Shown here: positions 27,647-35,012 of the stretch, piece after piece
How the letters are laid out: each line of letters opens with the position of its first letter
Numbering within the stretch: the first letter of the stretch is position 1
NCBI GenBank assembly: GCA_020832705.1
Contig: JAFIEE010000016.1
Span: forward strand, 1-35,012
Reading direction: 5' to 3'
DNA length: 35,012 nucleotides
Source: Paracoccaceae bacterium
GTDB lineage: Bacteria > Pseudomonadota > Alphaproteobacteria > Rhodobacterales > Rhodobacteraceae
Position numbers and translations under genes: made by a program
Notes under the pieces: model-generated
Told to the model about the DNA's origin: nothing
Seen by the model: only the letters and a program-made list of their open reading frames with translations
The model's database searches: none

Positions 27647-28480
27647 TCAAGCGGTACTCTGTTTCGTCAGGGCGATTTCAAACGCTTTCTCCATGACTGC
27701 GCGCTGCTTCTTGGAGACGACCTTTTTTTCAAGCTTGAGATCGTTGATCCTTGTCAGCCCCGTGTTTCGCGTGATCCCGAGCGCGCGCTTGAGTTTGACT
27801 GCAGTCTTGAATGCGCGGCTCAAGAAGAGGGAGCGCGGACGCCGCGCCTCGTTCTGCGCGGTGAAATCCGTGCGGCCGTCATCGGGCAGGCCCAGGAACT
27901 TCAGCACGCCAAGATATGCGCTTCGTGCGTCAGCGCGCATGTCCTCGAGCCGCAGCACCAGCAGGTGCTCGGGGTGAACACGCCGGCGAAGCCGTTGCAG
28001 CAACGGCTCCAGAGTGCAGACTTTTCGGTACTGCAATACTTCAGGTTCCACACAATCGCGCGGCAGATCTTCGCCATGCGCCCGGCGGTCCTGCGCGGCC
28101 CACGCGGCCTCGATGGTGTCAAGGGGTTCATGCAGCTTGAAGCGGTTGTGGTAATAGAGCGAGATCGCCATTTCGACAGGATCACGGGTCATGGCGATGA
28201 ACCGGGCATCAGGATAGGCGCGCAGAATGTTGGGTACGGCAGCATCAGAATACAGATACCAGGTCGAGGCCTCGGCCAAGACGCGCGCCTCGGGCGGCGC
28301 GTTGGCGAACAGGGCGTCGTAATCGGCCTGCCGAGTGATCGTGCGGTTGTTCATGTCGGTGTTGAAGAAGTGCGGCTCCTTGATCGGGCTCATATGGATC
28401 GCCGGATGCCTGGCCAGCCAACGCGCCAGCGATGTGGTTCCGCATTTTGGTGCGCCAACGATGAAAAGGCGTTGTGTCAT
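27647..28480 (-). CDS. PAPS-dependent sulfotransferase (second of two paralogues)
   Basis: Sulfates a sugar hydroxyl using PAPS. The 277-residue protein opens with the 5'-phosphosulfate loop FIVGAPKCGTTSLARW and has the 3'-phosphate motif MTRDPVEMAISLYYHN. KEPHFFNTDMNNRTIT and EASTWYLYSDAAVPNIL align with the first sulfotransferase. Its start overlaps the epimerase stop by 4 nt (ATGA), so uronic-acid supply and sulfation are made together. Two sulfotransferases point to a sulfated, polyanionic polysaccharide. The C-terminus is basic (KTAVKLKRALGITRN), as in its paralogue. Confidence 0.9.
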   Translation of the reverse strand: MTQRLFIVGAPKCGTTSLARWLARHPAIHMSPIKEPHFFNTDMNNRTITRQADYDALFANAPPEARVLAEASTWYLYSDAAVPNILRAYPDARFIAMTRDPVEMAISLYYHNRFKLHEPLDTIEAAWAAQDRRAHGEDLPRDCVEPEVLQYRKVCTLEPLLQRLRRRVHPEHLLVLRLEDMRADARSAYLGVLKFLGLPDDGRTDFTAQNEARRPRSLFLSRAFKTAVKLKRALGITRNTGLTRINDLKLEKKVVSKKQRAVMEKAFEIALTKQSTA

Positions 28481-29505
28481 GACAAATTCTCACTGATGAT
28501 TGGATCATTTTCATAGCTACGATACCACCGCACGAACGCCCGCACCCCCTCGCGGAAACGGGTTTGCGGGCTATAGCCGGTCAGGTGGCGCAGCAGGGAC
28601 GCATCGGCCCAGGTTGCCGGCACGTCGCCGGTCTGCATGGGCATGTAGTTGCGGATCGCCTTGTGCCCCAGTTCCTCTTCGATAGCCTCGATGAAATCCA
28701 GCAGGCGCACCTTGTCGGAATTGCCGATATTAACTACCCGAAAGGGAGCGGCAGGGCTGAGGCTGTCGCCCTCGACCGCCGTTTCCGGCCCACCGGGCAC
28801 GGCGTCGATCAGCCCGCGAATGCCGCGCACCAGATCCGTGACATAGGTGAAATCGCGCCACATTTCGCCATTGTTGTAGATGTCGATGGGCGTGCCTTCG
28901 AGAATGCCCTTCGTGAACTTGAACAGCGCCATGTCCGGGCGCCCCCAGGGGCCATAGACCGTAAAGAAGCGGAACATCGTCGTCGGCATGCCGTAGATAT
29001 GGGCATAGGAATGCCCCATCGCCTCGTTGGCCTTCTTGGTGGCCGCGTAGATCGTCAGCGGCGTGTCGGCCTTCTGGGTCTCGCCAAAGGGCATGTCCGT
29101 GTTCGCGCCATAGACCGAACTGGTCGAGGCCATGAGCAGATGCCCGACCTCGCAGTCACGCGCGGCTTCCATGACATTGAAGGTGCCGATGATATTGGCA
29201 TCGATATAGGCGCGCGGGTTTTCGAGACTGTAGCGCACCCCCGCCTGCGCGGCCAGATGCACGATCACGTCAGGGCGTGCGGCGGTCACGGCTGCGGACA
29301 GCGACTCGGCATCCTCGAGCATGGCCTCGGTCGCCGTGAAACGCTGGTGCTGGCGCAGCAGCGCATGGCGCTTCTGCTTGAGCGTGACATCGTAATAGTC
29401 GGTCATGCCGTCATATCCGGCAATCTCCCAACCCTCCTGCAGCAGCAGTTCGGCCAGATGGAATCCGATGAACCCGGCGGTTCCGGTGATGAAGGCCCGC
29501 CTCAC
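28477..29505 (-). CDS. UDP-glucuronate 4-epimerase-like SDR
   Basis: Extended short-chain dehydrogenase/reductase likely interconverting UDP-GlcA and UDP-GalA. The 342 residues include the NAD loop ITGTAGFIG (6-14), HLAAQAGVRYSLENP (83-97), Ser-rich TSSVYG (128-133), and the catalytic Tyr153-xxx-Lys157 in IYAATKKANE. RFFTVYGPWGRPDMAL is typical of the UDP-glucuronate epimerase branch (Cap1J/LpsL). It starts at a GTG that overlaps the dehydrogenase stop (GTGA) and takes the product of that enzyme, so substrate and order agree. Confidence in the specific reaction is good but not absolute. Confidence 0.9.
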   Translation of the reverse strand: MRRAFITGTAGFIGFHLAELLLQEGWEIAGYDGMTDYYDVTLKQKRHALLRQHQRFTATEAMLEDAESLSAAVTAARPDVIVHLAAQAGVRYSLENPRAYIDANIIGTFNVMEAARDCEVGHLLMASTSSVYGANTDMPFGETQKADTPLTIYAATKKANEAMGHSYAHIYGMPTTMFRFFTVYGPWGRPDMALFKFTKGILEGTPIDIYNNGEMWRDFTYVTDLVRGIRGLIDAVPGGPETAVEGDSLSPAAPFRVVNIGNSDKVRLLDFIEAIEEELGHKAIRNYMPMQTGDVPATWADASLLRHLTGYSPQTRFREGVRAFVRWYRSYENDPIISENLS

Positions 29506-30851
29506 TGTGCCGCCGTCCGTGAAATCGCGAGTCCCGGATCGGGCTGCGCACGCCCGACGGCGGCATAGCCCTCGAAACCCGCTGCCAGAACCGCATCAGG
29601 CTCATATATGTTGCGCAGATCGGCCATCACCGGGCGCGACATTGCCTTCGCCAGCCGCTTCAGATCAAGCGCCCGGAACTGATTCCACTCGGTCAGGATC
29701 AGCAGGCATTCGGCGCCCGCTGCGGCTGTATAGGTATCATCCATCCACTCCACCCCCGGCAGAAGCGCCTCGCCTTCCCGACGTCCATGCGGATCGACCA
29801 CGCGCACCTTTGCCCCGCCGCCCACCAGCGCAGGCACCACGGTCAGCGAGGGCGCCTCGCGCATGTCATCGGTTTCGGGCTTGAAGGTGACACCCAGCAC
29901 GGCAATTGTCTTGCCATTGACCGAGCCCCCACAGATGTCCACGACCTTGTCGATCATCCGCCGCTTGGTCAGATCATTCACCGCAATCACCGTCTCGGTG
30001 ATCCGCTGGGGCACACCATGTTCCTGTCCGATCCGGGCGAGCGCGCTGGTATCCTTTGGAAAGCACGACCCGCCATAGCCTGGCCCTGCATGCAGGAACT
30101 TGTTTCCGATCCGGCCATCCAGCCCCATGCCCCTGGCCACGGATTTGACATCCGCGCCGACACGCTCGCACAGCGCGGCGATTTCATTGATGAAGCTGAT
30201 CTTGGTGGCCAGAAAGGCGTTGGCCGCATATTTGATCATCTCGGCCGATTCCAGATCAGTATACACGATGGGAAAATCACGCAGAAAGAGCGGGCGGTAG
30301 ATATCGCCCATGATGTCCCGCGCACGGTCGGATTCCACCCCGACGACCACGCGGTCGGGCTTCATGAAATCATCGATCGCGGCCCCTTCGCGCAGGAATT
30401 CGGGATTGGAGGCCACGTCGAAATCGGCACCGGGGCGTGTTGCGCGAATGACCTCGGCCACCTTGCGGTTGGTGCCCACCGGCACGGTCGATTTCGTGAC
30501 CACCACCGCATACCGGGTCAGGGCCTTCGCAATCTCTTCGGCGGCAGCCATCACATAACTCAGGTCGGCATGACCGTCCCCGCGCCGGGTGGGTGTGCCG
30601 ACCGCGATGAACACTGCATCCGCACCGCCCACTGCCGAGGTCAGGTCAGTGCTGAAGGTCAACCGGCCGGCATCGACATTGCGCGCCATTACGGCGTCCA
30701 GCCCCGGCTCATAGATCGGCACCTCGCCCCGTTCCAGCATGGCAATCTTTTCGGGCATCTTGTCGACACAGACCACGTCATGGCCGAAATCCGAAAAACA
30801 CACCCCCGAGACAAGGCCAACATAGCCCGTGCCGATCATCGCAATTTTCAT
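29502..30851 (-). CDS. ugd: UDP-glucose 6-dehydrogenase
   Basis: Oxidises UDP-glucose to UDP-glucuronate with two NAD+. The 449-residue protein has the N-terminal NAD fold (IGTGYVGLVSG, 6-16), FIAVGTPTRRGDGHADLSYV, SNPEFLREGAAIDDF, Lys207/Asn211 in EMIKYAANAF, and the catalytic Cys263 in GPGYGGSCFPKD. The C-terminal UDP-binding domain has LGVTFKPETDDMREAPS. AGGAG lies about 10 nt before the ATG. It is the first enzyme gene after the MarR-type regulator and feeds the epimerase that overlaps it. Unlike the broken TviB-type dehydrogenase at 20784-21283, it is intact. Confidence 0.95.
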   Translation of the reverse strand: MKIAMIGTGYVGLVSGVCFSDFGHDVVCVDKMPEKIAMLERGEVPIYEPGLDAVMARNVDAGRLTFSTDLTSAVGGADAVFIAVGTPTRRGDGHADLSYVMAAAEEIAKALTRYAVVVTKSTVPVGTNRKVAEVIRATRPGADFDVASNPEFLREGAAIDDFMKPDRVVVGVESDRARDIMGDIYRPLFLRDFPIVYTDLESAEMIKYAANAFLATKISFINEIAALCERVGADVKSVARGMGLDGRIGNKFLHAGPGYGGSCFPKDTSALARIGQEHGVPQRITETVIAVNDLTKRRMIDKVVDICGGSVNGKTIAVLGVTFKPETDDMREAPSLTVVPALVGGGAKVRVVDPHGRREGEALLPGVEWMDDTYTAAAGAECLLILTEWNQFRALDLKRLAKAMSRPVMADLRNIYEPDAVLAAGFEGYAAVGRAQPDPGLAISRTAAQ

Positions 30852-30948
30852 GTCTCGAACACTCCTGAAGAAATCGGGACACTCGTCCGCTCCCGGCCTC
30901 TGCGACGCAGCGCACGTTGAAGGGTCCGGGTGGCGTCGCGCATGCCGA

Positions 30949-31329
30949 CTAGCTTCCCGTCTTCAACTTCGTGCGAATCTCGGCAAGTTCCCGCTCCGAA
31001 AGGTCGGCCCGGACCGCTTCTATCTCGGCCTTCAGCGCCTCATATTCGGCCATCTTGCGGATCAGAAACTTGCGCGTCAGCCGCGCCTTCTCGGCAATTC
31101 CCTTCGGCGTCAGCTTGTAGGCGTAGCGGCGCTTGTCCTCGGCGGCGGTGAAATTCGCGAGCTTCAGGATCCCCTTCTCGACCAGCGCGTTGAGCACGTA
31201 ATGAATGCCACCCGTGCTGACCCCCACCGCACTGGCCAGTTCGCGCTGGCTCATCTCCGGGTTGTCCTGTAGCAGGCGCAGGATGCGGAACCGCACATCC
31301 TCGCGCAACTTGTCGCGCTGGGTCGTCAT
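30949..31329 (-). CDS. MarR-family EPS-associated transcriptional regulator
   Basis: A 126-residue winged-helix regulator. The helix-turn-helix reads QRELASAVGVSTGGIHYVLNALVEKGILK (about 28-56), followed by the wing (EDKRRYAYKLTPKGIAEKARLT) and a Glu/Arg-rich C-terminal helix that probably dimerises. This short form is the type often encoded at the head of exopolysaccharide clusters (the MarR_EPS group). I chose ATG 31329; the open frame continues upstream into the control region but loses family character. It is the first gene of the leftward polysaccharide run, with 97 bases to ugd, so it probably controls that run and itself. Confidence 0.88.
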   Translation of the reverse strand: MTTQRDKLREDVRFRILRLLQDNPEMSQRELASAVGVSTGGIHYVLNALVEKGILKLANFTAAEDKRRYAYKLTPKGIAEKARLTRKFLIRKMAEYEALKAEIEAVRADLSERELAEIRTKLKTGS

Positions 31330-31422
31330 GGTTGCAAGGCCTTGTCGCAGGCTACCGCACAAGGACTGCCCGGGAGGCGCCTTGATCTTGACGGTGTCGC
31401 AATGTGAAGCCGGGCCGACATG

Positions 31423-31442
31423 ATCGCTCTGTTTCGAGCGAT
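31423..31442 (-). promoter_or_regulatory. Inverted repeat, candidate operator for the MarR-type regulator
   Basis: Perfect 7-bp arms ATCGCTC and GAGCGAT around a 6-base spacer. On the - strand it overlaps a possible -10 (TATCGC, 31443-31438), with TTGCAA (31466-31461) 17 bases upstream as a possible -35. Binding there would block the polymerase, which is the usual way a MarR protein represses its own operon. Confidence 0.45.
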
Positions 31443-31466
31443 ACATTCCCGGTGCTGACCTTGCAA
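31438..31466 (-). promoter_or_regulatory. Candidate sigma-70-like promoter for the polysaccharide cluster
   Basis: Leftward -35 TTGCAA and -10 TATCGC with 17-base spacing, about 110 bases before the MarR-type gene. The -10 is a weak match; support comes mainly from spacing and from the overlapping inverted repeat. Confidence 0.3.
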
Positions 31467-31805
31467 GTCGGAATTTGGTTGATCTGGTCTGGTGTTGCGC
31501 GCGGCGGGCAAGGTAGCCGAACTCGACATGGCCCGCCGGGCTGGATCTGCAGCAGCCCGCGCTTCGTCTGCTCTATAGCGCCTGGCCCGCCCCCTGCAAG
31601 GACGAATGCTGCAGATGCAAACGACGCATCCGCGCGGCCGCGCGGGCGGGTCTTGCGTTGGCGCTCCGGAGCGATCACGCGGATGCAGAATGAGCGCTCG
31701 GGCCCGGCCCGCCTGCTGATGGCTCTGCAGCCATCGCCGCCCGCTGACGGTCCGATTCGCCACAGGGCTGAACTGCCAGCCTGCGCAGGGACCAATGCCG
31801 CCCCG

Positions 31806-31840
31806 GGGGCCGGTTCCGCGGCATCGCGCAGACCAGCCCC
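31806..31840 (-). terminator. Hairpin after the class V aminotransferase
   Basis: Arms 31806-31814 and 31832-31840 pair over 9 bp (one G-T), with an inner CGCG/CGCG stem. It lies about ten bases past the aminotransferase stop in the leftward direction. No T tract follows. Confidence 0.4.
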
Positions 31841-31850
31841 GGGGTCGGGG

Positions 31851-33053
31851 TCACTCGGCGGCGATGTTGTCGACGACACGCAGGGTGTAGGTCGCGGCAT
31901 AGGTCTCTTGCGCCGCGGCCACGCCCGCGCCATAGGGCACACGCGCCCCCGCTGCGTTGAGCGCCATTTCCACGACTCCCAGCGCGCTCAGGCACATGCC
32001 CTCGTTCAGATCGCCCAGATGGCCGATCCGGAACGCCCGGCCCGCCAGCGGCCCCAGCCCGGCGCCCAGGTAGCAGTTGAACCGGTCCCGCGCGACGGCG
32101 ATGACCTCGCGCGCGTCGACCCCGTCAGGGGTGTAGATCGCGGTGACCGTGTCCGAAGCACAGGCCGGGCTTTCCGCCACCGTCCGCAGGCCCCAGGCCC
32201 CGACCGCCGCACGCACGCCGCTGGCCAGCCGGTGATGCCGGGCAAAGACCTGGTCCAGCCCTTCGGCGGCCAGGCGGTCCAGCGCGGCGCGCATCCCGTG
32301 CAGCAGCGGCGCGGGCGGGGTGTAGGGGAAGCTGCCCGCCGCATGGGCCTTCACCATGTCGCCCAGGTGAAAATAGCCGCGCGGCATGGTGGCCTTTTCG
32401 GCCCGCGCCAGCGCGCGCGGGCTGAGCGCCAGAACGCCCAGACCGGCGGGGCACATCAGGCCCTTCTGGCTGCCCGCAATGGCCAGGTCCACGCGCCAGG
32501 CGTCCATCTCGAACGGGACCGAGGCGATGGAGGACACGCCGTCCACGAACAGCAGCGCCGCGTGCCCGCAGGCGTCCATTTCGGCCCGCACCGCTTCCAC
32601 GTCCGAGGCGACCCCGGTCGCGGTCTCGTTCTGGGTGACAAAGACCGCGCGGATGCGCCCTTCGCGGTCCTCGGCCAGCTTGCGGGCAAAGGTTTCGACC
32701 GGGCAGGGCGCGCCCCAGGGCACGTCCACCACATCCACCTCGAGGCCCAGCCGCTCGGCCATCTCGACCCACAGGGTCGAGAACATGCCGTGCCGCGCCA
32801 TCAGCACCCGGTCGCCCGCCTCCAGCGTGTTGGCAATCGCCGCCTCCCACGCGCCGGTGCCCGAGCCGGGAAACAGCGCCATGGTGCCTTCGGTGGTGCC
32901 GAAGACCGGGCGCAGGTCGCGCAGGATCGGCGACAGCAGCGCCGCGAATTCGGGCGCGCGATGATCCTGCATCGGCACGGCAAGCGCGCGGCGCACGTCT
33001 TCGGGAATGTTGGTGGGGCCGGGAATGAACAGATGGGTCAGGCCGGTTTTCAT
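31851..33053 (-). CDS. Class V aminotransferase, AGXT/BhcA type (amino acid-glyoxylate)
   Basis: PLP enzyme that probably transfers an amino group from serine, alanine or aspartate to glyoxylate. The 400-residue protein opens with LFIPGPTNIPEDVRRAL and has FPGSGTGAWEAAIANTL (61-77), ETATGVASD, VDGVSSIASVPFEMD and the Schiff-base Lys197 in AGSQKGLMCPAG. The later ARHHRLASGVRAAV and FRIGHLGDLNE segments match the serine/aspartate-glyoxylate aminotransferase branch, including BhcA of the beta-hydroxyaspartate cycle. The other bhc genes are not next to it, so I do not assign that symbol. GGAGG lies 7 nt before the ATG. It is divergent from the XRE/ScfR-type regulator at 33232, with a palindrome between them. 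Confidence 0.88.
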   Translation of the reverse strand: MKTGLTHLFIPGPTNIPEDVRRALAVPMQDHRAPEFAALLSPILRDLRPVFGTTEGTMALFPGSGTGAWEAAIANTLEAGDRVLMARHGMFSTLWVEMAERLGLEVDVVDVPWGAPCPVETFARKLAEDREGRIRAVFVTQNETATGVASDVEAVRAEMDACGHAALLFVDGVSSIASVPFEMDAWRVDLAIAGSQKGLMCPAGLGVLALSPRALARAEKATMPRGYFHLGDMVKAHAAGSFPYTPPAPLLHGMRAALDRLAAEGLDQVFARHHRLASGVRAAVGAWGLRTVAESPACASDTVTAIYTPDGVDAREVIAVARDRFNCYLGAGLGPLAGRAFRIGHLGDLNEGMCLSALGVVEMALNAAGARVPYGAGVAAAQETYAATYTLRVVDNIAAE

Positions 33054-33122
33054 GGTGGATCCTCCGCTTTCCCGGCGTCTGTGCCATGCCGGGGGAAAAG
33101 TGGGAAAGGAATTCGGGTTCTG

Positions 33123-33176
33123 CTGTAAATGCGAGGTTTTACGGATTTCAGTTCTGTAAAGTTGTGAACTTCACAG
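33123..33176. promoter_or_regulatory. Operator-like palindrome plus repeated CTGTAAA half-site
   Basis: At 33154-33176 the arms CTGTAAAGTT and AACTTCACAG (one mismatch) flank GTG, a near-perfect 23-base dyad. The half-site CTGTAAA recurs at 33123, exactly 31 bases (about three helical turns) upstream, with a loose TTTTAC partner. The position between divergent aminotransferase and regulator genes suggests the regulator's own binding region. Confidence 0.6.
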
Positions 33177-33231
33177 CCTGTGGGATACATGATATTCAAT
33201 ACACGGACGGAATCGGAGGGAGGATGCCGCC

Positions 33232-34647
33232 ATGCGCAAGACATTCATCGGCCCGCATCTGCGGCGCCTGCGCCGCGAGCGCGGCCAGACCCAGGCCGAC
33301 ATGGCGCGCGCGCTGGGAATCAGCCCGGCCTATGTGAACCTGCTGGAGAACAACCAGCGCAGCGTCTCGGTCTCGATCCTGCTGCGGCTGCTGGAAACCT
33401 ATGGCGTGGACTGGCGCGACATCGCCGAGGACGACACCGGCGCCCGGCTGGCCGACCTGCGCGGGATGCTGCAGGACCCGATCTTCGACAACGCCCGCCC
33501 GGACCTGCAGGAACTGCGCGGCGCGCTGGCCCATGCGCCGCGCCTGCTCACCGCGCTGACGCAACTGCACCGGGCCTATCTGGCGGTGACGGACCAGCTT
33601 CAGGCCGTGGCCCTGCGCACCGGTGAGGGCGAGCCGCTGCTGGGCACCTCGCCCGAGGCGGCGGTGCATGACTTCTTTCGCCGTCACCGCAACCATTTCC
33701 CCGATCTGGAAGACGCCGCCGAAGGTTTCTGGGAGGGCGCGCCGCCGTCCACCGACGACATATATGCCGTGCTCAAGGCGCGTCTGGCGCAGCGCCACCG
33801 GATCGCCGTGCGGCTGGCCCCGGTGGCCGAAATGCCCCGCACCTTGCGCCACCATGACGAATCCCGCGGCGAGGTGCTGCTGTCCGAGGCGCTGGACCAT
33901 CCCAACCGGGTGTTTCAACTGGTCCATGTGCTGGGGCTGATCGAATGCAGCGATGCGCTGGACAAGCTGCTGTCCGGTGTGCGCTCGGACAGTCCGCAGG
34001 GGCGCGCGCGCTGCCGGGTGGAACTGGCCAACTACTTCGCCGCCGCGCTGCTGATGCCCTATGACGCCTATCTGGCCGAGGCGCGCGCCAGCAAGTATGA
34101 TTTCGACCATCTGGCCACGCGCTTCGGGGTCAGCTTCGAACAGGCCTGCCACCGCGCCACCACGCTGCAACGCAGCGGGGCGCAGGGCGTGCCGATGTTC
34201 TTCCTGCGCATCGACAAGGCCGGGAACGTCACCAAGCGCTTCAACGCCACCGATTTCCAGTTGGCCGAATACGGCGGCGCCTGCCCGCGGCTGGACGTGC
34301 ACATGAGTTTCCGCACGCCGGGCCGGATCATCCCGCAACTGGTCGAGATGCCGGATGCCTCGCGCTATTTCGTCTTTGCCCGCACCGTGGACCGCCCGCA
34401 GTTCGAACGTCACGGACAGGACAACCGGCTGGCCGTGGCCATGGGCTGCACCATCGATAATGCCTCTGAGATCGGCTATGCCGAGGGCGTGGCGCTGGGG
34501 GATGCCCGGGTCACGCCGATCGGCATCAACTGCCGCATCTGCCCGCGCGCGGGCTGTGAACAGCGCGCCCATCACGCCCCGGCGCTGACCGCACCGGTGG
34601 ACGAGCGCCGCCGCGGGGCCACGCGCTACGATTCGGTGCAGGGTTGA
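33232..34647 (+). CDS. XRE-family regulator with IrrE-like and ScfR C-terminal domains
   Basis: A 471-residue cytoplasmic transcription regulator of the short-chain-fatty-acyl (ScfR/RamB-like) type. Domains: an N-terminal helix-turn-helix (about 8-62; QTQADMARALGISPAYVNLLENNQR), a middle ImmA/IrrE-type region (about 160-310; FDHLATRFGVSFEQACHR at its end), and a C-terminal sensor-like domain ending in a Cys motif, NCRICPRAGCEQRAH (Cys434, Cys437, Cys442). The middle domain lacks a visible HExxH, as in other members. A strong GGAGGGAGG lies 8 nt before the ATG. Family members control acetate, propionate or glyoxylate metabolism, which agrees with the divergent glyoxylate-type aminotransferase. 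Effector unknown. Confidence 0.9.
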   Translation: MRKTFIGPHLRRLRRERGQTQADMARALGISPAYVNLLENNQRSVSVSILLRLLETYGVDWRDIAEDDTGARLADLRGMLQDPIFDNARPDLQELRGALAHAPRLLTALTQLHRAYLAVTDQLQAVALRTGEGEPLLGTSPEAAVHDFFRRHRNHFPDLEDAAEGFWEGAPPSTDDIYAVLKARLAQRHRIAVRLAPVAEMPRTLRHHDESRGEVLLSEALDHPNRVFQLVHVLGLIECSDALDKLLSGVRSDSPQGRARCRVELANYFAAALLMPYDAYLAEARASKYDFDHLATRFGVSFEQACHRATTLQRSGAQGVPMFFLRIDKAGNVTKRFNATDFQLAEYGGACPRLDVHMSFRTPGRIIPQLVEMPDASRYFVFARTVDRPQFERHGQDNRLAVAMGCTIDNASEIGYAEGVALGDARVTPIGINCRICPRAGCEQRAHHAPALTAPVDERRRGATRYDSVQG

Positions 34648-35012
34648 AGGGCAACGGCTGATCGGCGCGGCCCCTCATCCCATGCGTGCTGCGGCCCCTG
34701 CGGCTGGCAGGGGCAAGCGCTCTCGGGGCGGCGTGCAGGGGCGGGCGGTGGGTCCGGACCGAGGGCGCTTTTCACGGCGCGCCCGGATGCCCGCCGGACC
34801 GCGCATCGATGACCACGCAGGCAGCTTGTGCCCAAGGTGGCCGAACAGGGGTGCATGAACCGCCCCCGCGCGGGGCAGACCGCCCACCCGCCCGCCCCGG
34901 CCCGGGCCGGGCCCCGCGGGGGTGGCGAACCGTTGCAGGGGGGCCGAGGGGGGGGGGGGCAGGGCGGCCGGGGGGTCGGGGCCGAGCTGGCGCTCCACAG
35001 ACGCCCGCAGGC
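34648..35012. other. GC-rich low-complexity end region without a supported gene
   Basis: After the regulator stop the sequence becomes extremely GC-rich, with homopolymer G runs near 34949-34961. Frames are open on both strands only because stop codons are rare at this composition. A leftward frame entering from the right edge (Pro/Ala-rich) could be the end of a gene outside the window, but nothing in it is recognisable. Confidence 0.55.

Larger units (their letters stand above)
31330..31850. other. Control region upstream of the polysaccharide cluster
   Basis: No supported gene in these 520 bases. The part nearest the MarR gene is less GC-rich and holds the elements given separately at 31423-31467. 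A perfect CAAGGCCTTG palindrome lies at 31335-31344, just before the MarR start. TTGCAAGG occurs here on the + strand (31332-31339) and again on the - strand (31466-31459). Further right are GC-rich palindromes such as CGCTCCGGAGCG near 31670 and a hairpin after the aminotransferase stop. Open frames crossing the region are antisense shadows. Confidence 0.6.

Noticed and set aside
29787-30920. Rightward frame opposite ugd, and a similar one at 28564-29568 opposite the epimerase
   Set aside because: Both lie opposite enzymes with complete catalytic motifs; no domain in the shadow frames.
31404-33128. Rightward 574-codon frame across the control region and aminotransferase gene
   Set aside because: Antisense to an intact, motif-complete aminotransferase; the product is low-complexity His/Arg/Gly-rich.
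33196-34575. Leftward 459-codon frame opposite the XRE/ScfR-type regulator
   Set aside because: Antisense shadow of a gene with a clear helix-turn-helix and strong ribosome site.

Overview
The window looks like a chromosomal segment of an alphaproteobacterium of the Rhodobacterales (Roseobacter/Rhodobacteraceae type). The reasons are high GC, alphaproteobacterial protein families (a MarR-type exopolysaccharide regulator, a PrtD-type exporter, homologues of gene-transfer-agent (GTA) head-spike proteins, and a glyoxylate aminotransferase of the BhcA/AGXT type) and many 4-nt ATGA/GTGA gene overlaps. Genus cannot be read from the sequence. Both ends (about 1-380 and 34650-35012) are very GC-rich with long G runs and hold no convincing gene.

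Layout. (1) 384-2354 (-): a PglF/WbpM-type membrane UDP-HexNAc 4,6-dehydratase. (2) 2355-3226: a long divergent intergenic region. (3) 3227-15776 (+): a giant secreted protein of 3132 residues, built from eight right-handed beta-helix modules with interspersed RTX-like Gly/Asp blocks and a type I secretion C-terminus, followed by its likely exporter pair, a PrtD-type ABC protein and an HlyD-type adaptor. (4) 15823-18176 (-): a PglC-PglD-PglE set (initiating phosphoglycosyl transferase, acetyltransferase, PLP aminotransferase). (5) 18294-19614 (+): a three-gene ATGA-coupled cassette whose first product resembles the GTA head-spike base protein Rcc01079 and whose second has a phage spike/tail-type domain; the third is unknown. 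(6) 19635-31329 (-): a polysaccharide cluster, read in transcription order as MarR-EPS regulator, UDP-glucose dehydrogenase, UDP-glucuronate epimerase, sulfotransferase, Wzx flippase, glycosyltransferase, AT-richer Wzy-like polymerase, two tiny ORFs, sulfotransferase, glycosyltransferase, a deleted nucleotide-sugar dehydrogenase pseudogene, and a PglA-like glycosyltransferase. (7) 31851-34647: a class V aminotransferase divergent from an XRE/ScfR-type regulator, with a clear inverted repeat between them.

How the parts fit (inference). PglF, PglE and PglD could make UDP-N,N'-diacetylbacillosamine or a similar 4-amino-6-deoxy sugar. PglC would load it on undecaprenyl phosphate and the GT4 enzymes would extend it. 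Ugd and the epimerase supply uronic acids, the two sulfotransferases add sulfate, and Wzx and Wzy flip and polymerise. No Wza/Wzb/Wzc-type exporter is visible here. The giant beta-helix protein may bind, modify or anchor to this surface glycan. The spike cassette is notable because GTA head spikes in Rhodobacter capsulatus bind capsular polysaccharide, and here related genes sit inside a polysaccharide locus.

Strongest candidates for something undescribed: the spike-like cassette inside the glycan locus, and the eight-module beta-helix/RTX giant with its dedicated exporter. All functional calls rest on motif and family recognition by eye; no searches were run.
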